DNA of 7,654 bases from Chitinophagaceae bacterium (lineage in GTDB: Bacteria > Bacteroidota > Bacteroidia > Chitinophagales > Chitinophagaceae): positions 1-7,654 of the forward strand of contig CANIMM010000142.1 of NCBI GenBank assembly GCA_947468255.1. The letters run 5' to 3'. Below are positions 1 to 5,592 of this stretch, in pieces. Both the position numbers and the translations under genes were made by a program. Below the pieces are notes generated by a model that saw only the letters and a program-made list of their open reading frames with translations, was not told the DNA's origin and made no database searches. Position 1 is the first letter of the stretch; every line of letters starts with the position of its first letter.

Positions 1-70
1 CATTTCGAACAAGCAAAAACTTTCTTTCAGTATTAATTATAAGTTGGCTTTAGCCTTCGCTGATTTAAGA

Positions 71-132
71 ATTTGCAATTAATGGATATTTGTTTGTCAA
101 GGCACCATTTGCAGTGGACTTTGTTATGGGCT
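71..132 (+). repeat. Inter-gene boundary element S1 (right part)
   Basis: This stretch holds two repeated pieces. Bases 71-106 match 848-883 at 30 of 36 positions, sharing the blocks ATTTGCAATT and GTTTGTCAAG followed by CACC. Bases 122-132 read TGTTATGGGCT and match TGTTATTGGCT at 4594-4604. In both places this core lies 15-18 bp before the stop codon of a minus-strand gene. I infer that it is the closing half of an inter-gene element whose opening half is outside the window or has decayed. Confidence 0.55.
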
Positions 133-136
133 AGTA

Positions 137-409
137 TTAATCGAAGTGAAATCGACATTGAATAATAAAACATTTTTGGTCTACTCCTTTTTTGCCTTCT
201 ACTTTATATACGAGTCTATGTTCACCCGTAATTCGGCGTGACCAAAATCCTTTTAAATCATGCTTCAGTGGTTCTGGTTTTCCAGTACCTTGAAAAGGTG
301 TTTTTTTTATTTCATTCAATAAATCTTTTATTTTCTCTACAATAGAATGGTCTGTTTCTATCCAGTATTGAAAATCTTCCCAACCATTTTCAGTAAACTC
401 AAAATCCAT
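137..409 (-). CDS. yoeB: YoeB-family toxin, ribosome-dependent mRNA interferase
   Basis: This 90-residue protein is the toxin of a type II YefM/YoeB pair. Family members bind the ribosome and cleave mRNA in the A site. The family core is plain: FSRR-like FWSRRI at 55-60, TPFQGTGKPEPLK at 37-49 and EHRLVY at 63-68. Glu46 and Arg65 fall at the same numbers as the catalytic residues of E. coli YoeB. The C terminus reads CRFHFD: His88 corresponds to catalytic His83, but the usual following Tyr is Phe89, and an Asp is added. A small insertion around 71-79 (EGKKGVDQK) explains the length over the 84-residue E. coli protein. It starts 12 bp after the antitoxin stop and is surely co-transcribed with it. 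The leader is A/T-rich without a clear Shine-Dalgarno site. Family assignment is very secure; full activity is not, given the Tyr change. Confidence 0.93.
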   Translation of the reverse strand: MDFEFTENGWEDFQYWIETDHSIVEKIKDLLNEIKKTPFQGTGKPEPLKHDLKGFWSRRITGEHRLVYKVEGKKGVDQKCFIIQCRFHFD

Positions 410-421
410 AAGTATATTTTA

Positions 422-670
422 TTATAGCTTGAATTGGTGAGTTTTGCCATTCTTTAATTGACCGATAGCATCCTGTAGACGTTGTCTATTGGCGGACGTT
501 GATAACAAATGGCCGGTCTCATTAAGCGAATTATATTCTTTCATGGATAAGATTACAATTGCTTCCTCTTCGGCAGCCCTGGATACAATAATAATATCAG
601 ATGATTTAGATACATCATCCAGATATTTTTTCATATTGTTTCTCAGTTGAGTAATAGATACTGCTTGCAT
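422..670 (-). CDS. yefM: YefM/Phd-family antitoxin
   Basis: This 82-residue protein is the antitoxin of the pair and precedes the toxin, which is the usual order. The N-terminal Phd/YefM DNA-binding fold is seen in the opening AVSITQLRNNMKKYLDDV, followed by the IIIVSR strand and the EEEAIVILSMKEYNSL segment. The C-terminal part (ETGHLLSTSANRQRLQDAI) resembles the segment of E. coli YefM that wraps and neutralises YoeB. In this family the antitoxin represses its own operon, with the toxin as co-repressor. The sequence directly upstream carries three TGTAC copies and a palindrome that fit such an operator. The ATG at 668-670 is the only sensible start. Confidence 0.93.
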   Translation of the reverse strand: MQAVSITQLRNNMKKYLDDVSKSSDIIIVSRAAEEEAIVILSMKEYNSLNETGHLLSTSANRQRLQDAIGQLKNGKTHQFKL

Positions 671-681
671 AACTAGATTTA

Positions 682-713
682 ATTTGTACTTACAAATGTA
701 CGTAATTCTGTAC
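682..713 (-). promoter_or_regulatory. yefM-yoeB promoter and operator
   Basis: A perfect inverted repeat, ATTTGTA-CT-TACAAAT, occupies 682-697. TGTAC occurs at 685-689, 697-701 and 709-713, a regular 12-bp spacing of about one helical turn. E. coli YefM is known to bind palindromes with a TGTACA core, so this is probably the autoregulatory operator. On the minus strand 693-700 reads TACATTTG, a perfect match to the Bacteroidota -7 element TAnnTTTG, 22 bp before the ATG. I see no good -33 TTG at the expected distance, so repression and initiation overlap here but the promoter is only half convincing. Confidence 0.6.
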
Positions 714-724
714 GGCCATTATAA

Positions 725-847
725 ATTTTCAATAAAAAGTCCCTCAAAATGATCCTAATAGCCAAATTTGAAGAACTTTTTGAAAGCAATGGGAGGTTAT
801 TGGCATTGTTGGGTTATTTTAAAGATTCATTCCGAGTTCCTGCCTAG
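725..847 (+). other. Short plus-strand open frame, possible coding remnant
   Basis: An open frame of 40 codons follows a stop at 722-724 and ends at TAG 845-847. Its only ATG is at 749, giving 32 residues beginning MILIAKFEELFESNGRLL. The composition (F, E, L, K-rich, no rare-residue runs) looks protein-like, yet I recognise no family. It is opposite in strand to the genes on both sides, and its stop lies immediately before the 36-bp repeat at 848. It may be a decayed gene end or chance. Confidence 0.2.
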
Positions 848-883
848 ATTTGCAATTTACCGATGTTAGTTTGTCAAGCCACC
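848..883 (+). repeat. Second copy of the 36-bp repeat (element S2)
   Basis: It matches 71-106 at 30 of 36 positions. It includes GATGTTAGT, which resembles the closing core ATGTTAGTGGT of the elements at 1607 and 6337. It lies 41 bp before the stop of the YdeI-type gene, compared with 31 bp between the first copy and the yoeB stop. Both copies therefore sit at the 3' ends of minus-strand genes. I see no clear opening half to its left. Confidence 0.55.
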
Positions 884-923
884 TTTCCGGATAGGCCCAT
901 TTTGGAAGGATATTTTAGTAGCT

Positions 924-1502
924 TTAGTCGTCTAAGCCTTTTCCATTGAGTATTTGTTGTAGATATTTTTCAATTCTTGCTTCTCTTGTCTTGACTTGTT
1001 TGGGGGCAGCGAAGAAAAGTAAATAGCCTCTTTGTCGGCCTGGTGTCAATACTTGGAAGGCTTTTTTTAATTCCGGTATATCGTTTAATACGACTTGAAA
1101 TTCTTCAGGTATTTTGTATTCATTTGTCTTCTTCAATTCCATTTTTAGCCCTGCTTTATCAAGTGCCATCGCTTCTTTGATGTATGATTTTATGAGTGAT
1201 TTATTTTTCAATATGTCTTCAACAGTTGTAAAACGAATTTGTCTTGCCGATTGAACATTTTCAGTTTGTTGAACTAAAATCTTATTTTTGTCTTTGAGCA
1301 AAGCGCCTTGCATAAATAATAAGGCACAATAATCCTTAAAACCGTGTATTAAAACAATATTGCTTTTTCCTGCGGTGTAACAAGGGCAACCCCATTTCAA
1401 TTCTTCTATGAGTCTACAGTCAAGCAACAGCGTTCTCAATGCTAAATATGCTGCTTGCCATTTTGTAGGCTTATTAAAATAAAAATCTACTGTAGGGTTC
1501 AT
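924..1502 (-). CDS. YdeI/OmpD-associated family protein (DUF1801 type)
   Basis: The protein has 192 residues, about full length for this family. Residues 15-115 form a DUF1801-like domain (ALRTLLLDCRLIEELKWGCP, then a YTAGKSNIVLIHGFKDYCAL core). Residues 130-190 form the OmdA-like C-terminal part, with the diagnostic LTPGRQRGYLLFF at 152-164 and the KQVKTREARIEKYL helix after it. DUF1801 proteins include the Bacillus YdeI/FrataxinlikeFra relatives discussed as iron chaperones, but the biochemical role of the two-domain form is not settled and I do not assign one. It stands alone between repeat elements S2 and S3, with no partner gene and no recognisable promoter of its own in the 120 bp upstream. 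The ATG at 1500-1502 fits the conserved N terminus. Confidence 0.85.
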   Translation of the reverse strand: MNPTVDFYFNKPTKWQAAYLALRTLLLDCRLIEELKWGCPCYTAGKSNIVLIHGFKDYCALLFMQGALLKDKNKILVQQTENVQSARQIRFTTVEDILKNKSLIKSYIKEAMALDKAGLKMELKKTNEYKIPEEFQVVLNDIPELKKAFQVLTPGRQRGYLLFFAAPKQVKTREARIEKYLQQILNGKGLDD

Positions 1503-1532
1503 TGTTTTAGATTATTATGTTGTCTGGTTCAC

Positions 1533-1617
1533 TTTGCTTTTAATGGACTGTATTTTGGCGATGTAGCCCTGTGTTGTGCATCTGGAAGGGCTGTATCGCT
1601 TACGGGATGTTAGTGGT
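1533..1617 (+). repeat. Inter-gene boundary element S3 with 14-bp stem
   Basis: The opening half (TTTGCT, then AATGGA, from 1533) aligns with TTTGCTAATGGA at 3566. The middle holds a strong inverted repeat: 1557-1570 pairs with 1587-1600 over 14 positions, three of them G-T, around a 16-nt loop. The closing half ATGTTAGTGGT (1607-1617) is identical to 6337-6347 and sits just before the parE stop at 1622. A rho-independent terminator is less likely because neither strand has a T run after the stem. Confidence 0.65.
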
Positions 1618-1621
1618 GGTT

Positions 1622-1921
1622 TTATTGTGAAATTCTGTTTTTCAAGTCCATTCTTGAATGAATAACCCTAATTATCTCTATCAAATCATTGCTAATTTTT
1701 CGAAAAAATACAATGTGTTGAGTAGCCCGATATCCAATAAGAAATTCAGTTACTTCGTAATAAGTTTTACCAAGTTTTGAGTTGTCTGCAAGCTTTTGAA
1801 AACATTCAAGTAAGTAATTATAATATTTGTCAGCTTGAACTTCTGACCATTCTTCAAAAGTATAATCCCAAGTGTTTGCCAAATCTTCCACTGCTTTATT
1901 GGTTAGTTGATATTTAGCCAT
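1622..1921 (-). CDS. parE: RelE/ParE-family toxin
   Basis: This 99-residue protein is the toxin of a ParD/ParE pair. Characterised ParE toxins act on DNA gyrase, while RelE relatives cleave mRNA; the target cannot be settled from this sequence. It shows the family pattern: an N-terminal strand (MAKYQLTNKAVEDL), two helices, the GKTYYEVTEFLIGYRATQHIVFF-type beta-core and the closing IIRVIHSRMDLKNRI at 83-97, which is characteristic of ParE. Its ATG (1919-1921) overlaps the antitoxin's last codons by 8 bp, so translation is coupled. The stop is 14 bp from the repeat core TGTTA at 1608. Length is normal and nothing looks broken. Confidence 0.92.
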   Translation of the reverse strand: MAKYQLTNKAVEDLANTWDYTFEEWSEVQADKYYNYLLECFQKLADNSKLGKTYYEVTEFLIGYRATQHIVFFRKISNDLIEIIRVIHSRMDLKNRISQ

Positions 1922-2165
1922 TATTTTTCTTCCTGTCTTTTAAATAAGCTAAATGTTTCGTTGGATTAAAGTCTTTCGCAACTCCACTATCAATACCGTC
2001 TTTAATTGATTTACGTAAGGCTAGTAATTTTTGTTCTTCCTCCTCAAGCAATCGAAGCCCTGCTCTAATTACTTCACTTGCGTTCTTGAATCTTCCTTCT
2101 GTTACGCTTTTATCGACAAAAGTTTCAAAGTAGTCTCCAAGTGAGACTGATGTATTCCTTCCCAT
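1914..2165 (-). CDS. parD: ParD-family antitoxin, ribbon-helix-helix
   Basis: This 83-residue antitoxin pairs with the overlapping ParE. Residues 5-45 form the ribbon-helix-helix DNA-binding part: the strand NTSVSLGDYFETFV, then FKNASEVIRAGLRLLEEEE, which is the signature of ParD/CopG-like antitoxins. The C-terminal 50-83 part (RKSIKDGIDSGVAKDFNP and on) is the flexible toxin-binding tail. Such proteins repress their own operon, and a perfect 17-bp palindrome sits in the promoter just upstream. The ATG at 2163-2165 begins directly before the conserved strand, so the start is well supported. Confidence 0.92.
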   Translation of the reverse strand: MGRNTSVSLGDYFETFVDKSVTEGRFKNASEVIRAGLRLLEEEEQKLLALRKSIKDGIDSGVAKDFNPTKHLAYLKDRKKNNG

Positions 2166-2181
2166 TGTAAATAATTTGAAA

Positions 2182-2212
2182 TAAAGTTACCAATATTTGG
2201 TAATTATGCAAA
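2182..2212 (-). promoter_or_regulatory. parDE promoter with palindromic operator
   Basis: On the minus strand a TTTG (2209-2212) is followed after 19 bp by TAACTTTA (2182-2189). This matches the Bacteroidota -33/-7 pattern TTTG-N19-TAnnTTTG except for the final base. A perfect inverted repeat, TTACCAATATTTGGTAA (2187-2203), fills the spacer and touches the -7 element. It is ideally placed for a ribbon-helix-helix repressor, so ParD autoregulation is the natural reading. The -7 element lies 16 bp before the parD start codon. Confidence 0.7.
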
Positions 2213-2400
2213 AATCTATTGGATCATTTTTAAATCACAGTTAGCGCAAAAAAGTATGACTAGCGGCAGATTGCATAGCGATTTCTTGTCAAACTGGTGT
2301 GAAGTTTAAGGGGCTTTAAACCTTAAGTTTAGCAATTTCTCTGCCATTAAGGTCAGCATATCTTGTTTTCAGTCTTTTATTAATCATCATCTTCAACCAA

Positions 2401-3117
2401 CTATGGAAAAGCAAGAAAGGGTACTTGCAGTTCGGCTAATTTTTTGTAGCCTGCTGCATTCATATGGATGGCATCATGATAATATAATTGCTGATTGTAT
2501 ATATTATATCCGCCTAAAGAGAACTGATCAAGAACTGGTATACCATGAAGTGCGCAGACTTTCTTTTGCATTTCAACGTATTTATTCATCCCTTCTGGAT
2601 AAAGTGGATCATAACCGCCTCTATTCATAAAGGCTTTACTGGAAGTGAAAAAATAGATAATTGCATGTGGATTTATTGCATAGATTTTTTTTATGCAATA
2701 GTTAATACCTCCTGCCTGAGTAATTAGTTTTTCTTTATCATAACCATCCAATTCGGTATAATCGGTATATAATCCTACTTCCCTTTGATTGGTATAATCA
2801 TTCGTTGATGCCCATAAAATATAAATATCATGCATACCAGCCTTATCAACTTGTTGCTGAAGAGATTTTCCTTGCAAAGAAGAAAATCCTGCTCCTGGAA
2901 CTCCATAATTATGAATGGTCATTCCTAAATATTTTTCCCACAATATTTTTGCGCTATCACTTGCTGGTATCACCGAAACAGAACCACCAAATACGGCTAC
3001 TGACTTTCCATAATTCAAAGATGTTCTAAGCGGCAAGGCATCCATCCCCTTTTGTGAATAGACACTACTCGATAATAGAAAAAATAACACCACTAAATAA
3101 CTAATACTTCTTTTCAT
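2401..3117 (-). CDS. Secreted SGNH/GDSL-type hydrolase
   Basis: The protein has 238 residues. Residues 1-21 are a signal peptide (MKRSISYLV, a hydrophobic run, cleavage near VYS-QK), so the mature enzyme is periplasmic or exported. SGNH blocks appear in order. Block I is VAVFGGSVSV with nucleophile Ser46, with GGS in place of the usual GDS. Block II is near Gly72-Gly75 (YGVPGAGF), block III is ASTNDY with Asn106, and block V is DAIHMN with Asp215 and His218. This family hydrolyses ester bonds in lipids or acetylated glycans; the substrate cannot be told. It stands alone, divergent from the small gene at 3354. It lacks the clear closing element seen beside other genes, and its GC (about 35% in a sampled line) is a little above them. 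Confidence 0.85.
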   Translation of the reverse strand: MKRSISYLVVLFFLLSSSVYSQKGMDALPLRTSLNYGKSVAVFGGSVSVIPASDSAKILWEKYLGMTIHNYGVPGAGFSSLQGKSLQQQVDKAGMHDIYILWASTNDYTNQREVGLYTDYTELDGYDKEKLITQAGGINYCIKKIYAINPHAIIYFFTSSKAFMNRGGYDPLYPEGMNKYVEMQKKVCALHGIPVLDQFSLGGYNIYNQQLYYHDAIHMNAAGYKKLAELQVPFLAFP

Positions 3118-3353
3118 AATCTGGATATTTTAAATTTAAGTACTCAATTTATTGTAACATAATTATTTTCCGAAAACCTCCATTTTACGGCAATACATTT
3201 ATTATTCGCATACTCAAAAACACCTTGATTAAGTTTAAAAAATGGCGACAGGTGTACTAATCAATTTATTCAGTGATTTGAGTCATATTTTAATAGCATA
3301 CCAAGCGCTACCTTAAAGTTTGGAATTTATATTTAAACTAAAAAAAATAAACA

Positions 3354-3509
3354 ATGGGAAATTTACTTTATATAATTGCAGTGATACTAATTATAGGTTG
3401 GGCAATTGGTTTTTTTGCATTTAATATTGGTGCAATCATTCATATTCTACTTGTTATTGCGATTATAGCTATATTACTTAGAGTCATTCAAGGTAAGAAA
3501 ATTATTTAG
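3354..3509 (+). CDS. lmo0937-family small membrane protein
   Basis: This 51-residue protein starts MGNLLYIIAVILIIGWAIGF and ends in the short basic tail RVIQGKKII. It consists of two hydrophobic helices (about 4-22 and 26-42) joined by FNIGAIIH. Length and pattern fit the lmo0937 family of tiny membrane proteins, which is widespread in Bacteroidota and has no established function. It is the only convincing plus-strand gene in the window. The start follows an A-rich leader (aaaaaaataaaca), as usual in this phylum. I found no clean TAnnTTTG promoter in the 236-bp divergent gap shared with the SGNH gene. Confidence 0.88.
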   Translation: MGNLLYIIAVILIIGWAIGFFAFNIGAIIHILLVIAIIAILLRVIQGKKII

Positions 3510-3565
3510 AATTAGGTTTTTAAATTCACGCTGTTTTACCTTATTGGGTATATAAATGAAAGCTC

Positions 3566-3736
3566 TTTGCTAATGGATTGTGTATACCGCATCGGGCTTT
3601 GTGTTTTTTTTGGCCGGGGGAATTGAAGTACCAATGCCGGATTAATTACTAAAGTTCAATTGAAAACTGCCCTTGAATTTTGTACTTCAGCCGGTCTGAC
3701 GCAAAATTATGTTTTTGTTCTAGCATTTTTCGCTAG
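3566..3736 (+). repeat. Inter-gene boundary element S5 (diverged)
   Basis: The opening TTTGCTAATGGATTG aligns with the starts of S3 (1533) and S8 (6038). An internal perfect inverted repeat, TGAAGTAC (3624-3631) with GTACTTCA (3682-3689), brackets about 50 nt that contain the palindrome TTCAATTGAA. The closing side is diverged (GCAAAA, then TTTTTGTTC, then CTAGC) and runs into a small hairpin, CTAGC/GCTAG at 3720-3736, which overlaps the stop codon of the protease gene. The assignment rests on position, the opening half and foldability. Confidence 0.45.
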
Positions 3737-4428
3737 GGCACTTCAACTTGTCTATGTCGTTTTACAATTAAATAGTCAACAACAAGTACAGATATTTTTG
3801 GAAGTAATAGCATTGTAAAAAAAGCAAAATATGAAATTGTTATTGTTGGTGGAGTTGCTGCTAATGTGAAAATGTGATTACCAGTTGGGCTGCCAGGGAA
3901 AATATAATTTTGGGCTATGTTCCAACCATAATGAATTGCGAAGGGTATGAGTAGTGAAAATGTTCTTGCATAAGAGAATGCTAATAAAAGACCCATTGCA
4001 AATGTAAAAGTAAACACAATACTCATTTGCGTCAAATTACCCCAAACTCCTGCATTTATCCAATGCAATACTGCAAATAATATTGATGAAATAATAACAG
4101 CTTTTTTAGTTCCAATTTTTTTAATTAGAATGTAGAGTAAAGCTCCCCTGCAAAGTAATTCCTCTGTCAAAATTGTCCTGAATTGATACCAAATTTCAAG
4201 TAAAATTGACGTAACTGTCAAAGATTGAGTTAATGTGTAATCTTCTTTAGCAAAGTACATTCTCAAAAGAAAAGCGGTGACTGAAAGTATGGCAGATGCA
4301 ATGAAAAGAATTGAGAAATATTTCAGTCTATTTATTGTAGGTGTCAACCCCAAAGCGGACAAGTTTCCTTTTACGAATAGCCAAATTAGTAACCAAGAAA
4401 TTGCAAGCAGTCCAATTAATTGCAACAT
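3733..4428 (-). CDS. CPBP-family intramembrane glutamic protease
   Basis: This is a polytopic membrane protein of 231 residues from the ATG at 4426-4428. It carries all three CPBP/ABI (Rce1-like) motifs: EELLCR (Glu89, Glu90, Arg94), FAVLHW (His122) and HYGWN (His166, Asn170). In the family these residues build the intramembrane active site. Roles range from prenyl-protein-type processing to bacteriocin self-protection, and nothing nearby indicates the substrate. About six to eight hydrophobic segments are visible. An in-frame GTG at 4471-4473 would add 15 residues, but it lies at the edge of repeat element S6 and upstream of a likely -7 promoter element, so I prefer the ATG. The gene is alone between elements S5 and S6. 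Confidence 0.87.
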   Translation of the reverse strand: MLQLIGLLAISWLLIWLFVKGNLSALGLTPTINRLKYFSILFIASAILSVTAFLLRMYFAKEDYTLTQSLTVTSILLEIWYQFRTILTEELLCRGALLYILIKKIGTKKAVIISSILFAVLHWINAGVWGNLTQMSIVFTFTFAMGLLLAFSYARTFSLLIPFAIHYGWNIAQNYIFPGSPTGNHIFTLAATPPTITISYFAFFTMLLLPKISVLVVDYLIVKRHRQVEVP

Positions 4429-4458
4429 TGTATTCTTTTTTAAATTTTTTGGCTCTGT

Positions 4459-4487
4459 CAAATATGTTTGCACTTAACGGGTTGCAA
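4459..4487 (-). promoter_or_regulatory. Possible promoter for the CPBP gene, set in the repeat arm
   Basis: On the minus strand TTG (4485-4487) is followed after 18 bp by CATATTTG (4459-4466), which differs from TAnnTTTG at one base. The -33 TTG is part of the repeat's TTGCAA arm. Transcription would begin near 4452, about 24 bp before the ATG. If real, the boundary element supplies half of the promoter for the gene beside it. Confidence 0.35.
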
Positions 4488-4604
4488 CTATCCGAAGGTG
4501 TGGTTTTCAGACTAAAGCGCATTAGAACCATCAAGCTTGGATTTATCACTTCAGTTTCATAGAAATACAAAATCACCGCTTTTGCAAAACGGCTGTTATT
4601 GGCT
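4474..4604 (+). repeat. Inter-gene boundary element S6, complete
   Basis: This is the clearest complete copy, about 130 bp. Its opening half TTAACGGGTTGCAAC, then CCGAAGG, then GTTTT, matches the S8 opening at 6038 block by block (TAACGG, TTGCA, CGAAGG, GTTTT). It closes with TTGCAAAACGGCTGTTATTG. Outer arms TAAC (4475-4478) and GTTA (4595-4598), and inner arms TTGCAA (4482-4487) and TTGCAA (4582-4587), are complementary. A further imperfect pairing joins AAGGTGTGGTTTT with AAAATCACCGCTT. The whole thus folds as one long imperfect hairpin. The core is 18 bp from the stop of the YitT gene. Confidence 0.7.
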
Positions 4605-4611
4605 GCTCGAT

Positions 4612-5499
4612 TTAGTGTAGGGGTCTCTTTTTTATCATTCCTCCTTTGGTGTCTTTTATTGCGTGTTGCACTACAAATGCTGTTTCGTCAATTTTTTCAA
4701 TTTCAAGTAATAATTTTGACACTTCTAACCTTGTAACAACACAAAATAAAACTTTTCCTTCTTCCCCAAATTCACCACGTGAGCCAAATCCTTTGTCTGA
4801 TTTAAATCCGGTTACACCACGCCCCAAGTTCTTGGTTATGTGATGCTTTATTTCTTCCGCTTTCTCCGAAACAATAATTACTCCTATATATTCTTCAATT
4901 CCATTTATTACAAAGTCTACCGTCTTTGATGCAGAAAAATAAGTAAGCATTGAATACATTGCAGTTTCTATCCCGACTAAAAATATGGCGGAACAAAACA
5001 ATAGAATATTGAAAACAGCAATGAAATCGCCAACTGTTAAACTACTTTTTCTACTTACTGTAATCGCCAATACTTCTGTTCCATCAATTACTGCACCTCC
5101 ACGAATCGTTAGTCCTATACCTGCTCCCAAGAAAAAGCCGCCAAATATTGAAATCAATAATTTGTCGCTTGTTATGTCGGGTAAAGTTACGAAGTAAACT
5201 AAAATTGCTAAAACCAAAATTGCAAATAAACTTTTGATGGCAAACTCAATTGAAATTTGTTTTGCACCAATAATTATAAATGGAAGGTTCACTAAAATGA
5301 TTAGGTAGGAAAGTTCAATTTTAGTAAGCATTTCTAGCAAAAGAGAAACACCCATAGCTCCACCATCCAAAAAATTATTAGGTAATATAAAGCCTTTAAG
5401 TCCAATAGAAGCCATAGCAACACCTAAGATGATAAATATTGCATCTTTTAAGTGCCTTTTTATTAAAATGTTATCTATAGTTCTTCTAAGTTTATTCAT
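4612..5499 (-). CDS. YitT-family membrane protein (DUF161 + DUF2179)
   Basis: From the ATG at 5497-5499 the protein has 295 residues. The first two thirds are hydrophobic helices with the YitT (DUF161) features GFILPNNFLDGGAMGVSLLL and GGFFLGAGIGLTIRGGAVIDGTEVLA. The last 90 residues form the soluble DUF2179 domain (IEEYIGVIIVSEKAEEIKHHI, then LGRGVTGFKSDKGF). Family length is about 280-300, so it is complete. The function is unproven; it is probably a transporter or channel of the cytoplasmic membrane. A TTG at 5512-5514 extends the frame by five codons, but the ATG has GAAGAAAAG just upstream and is preferred. A -7-like GATATTTG lies at 5534-5541. The LprI-like gene is 93 bp upstream in the same direction, with no repeat element between them. 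Confidence 0.9.
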   Translation of the reverse strand: MNKLRRTIDNILIKRHLKDAIFIILGVAMASIGLKGFILPNNFLDGGAMGVSLLLEMLTKIELSYLIILVNLPFIIIGAKQISIEFAIKSLFAILVLAILVYFVTLPDITSDKLLISIFGGFFLGAGIGLTIRGGAVIDGTEVLAITVSRKSSLTVGDFIAVFNILLFCSAIFLVGIETAMYSMLTYFSASKTVDFVINGIEEYIGVIIVSEKAEEIKHHITKNLGRGVTGFKSDKGFGSRGEFGEEGKVLFCVVTRLEVSKLLLEIEKIDETAFVVQHAIKDTKGGMIKKRPLH

Positions 5500-5592
5500 A
5501 TCACTTTTCTTCAATTTCTTTTATTCGCTTGTTCAAATATCATACTTTTATTCACAGAATTGAACATATTATTATCAAAGCGATTCATTTCG

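Noticed and set aside
1..70. Short minus-strand frame ending SAKAKANL at 37-39
   Set aside because: Only about a dozen codons after a stop, with no recognisable content. I see nothing else in this edge stretch.
2269..2297. Possible third copy of the 36-bp repeat (GATTGCA, GCGAT, TTGTCAA)
   Set aside because: Similarity needs gaps and is confined to short blocks; it also sits about 100 bp from the nearest stop, unlike the two good copies.
2305..2327. Hairpin TTTAAGG-loop-CCTTAAG downstream of the SGNH gene as an intrinsic terminator
   Set aside because: The stem is short and A/T-rich, and there is no T run after it on the minus strand, where the gene is transcribed.
2403..2630. Plus-strand open frames across the SGNH gene, and similar frames opposite the CPBP, YitT and propeller genes
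   Set aside because: They are antisense to genes with clear family motifs and show no domain features of their own.
4471..4480. ACTTAAC as a canonical integron attC core (RYYYAAC)
   Set aside because: This copy fits, but TGCTAAC at 6037-6043 does not, and the closing cores (TGTTAGTGG, TGTTATTGG) do not fit GTTRRRY. The elements are attC-like in form only.
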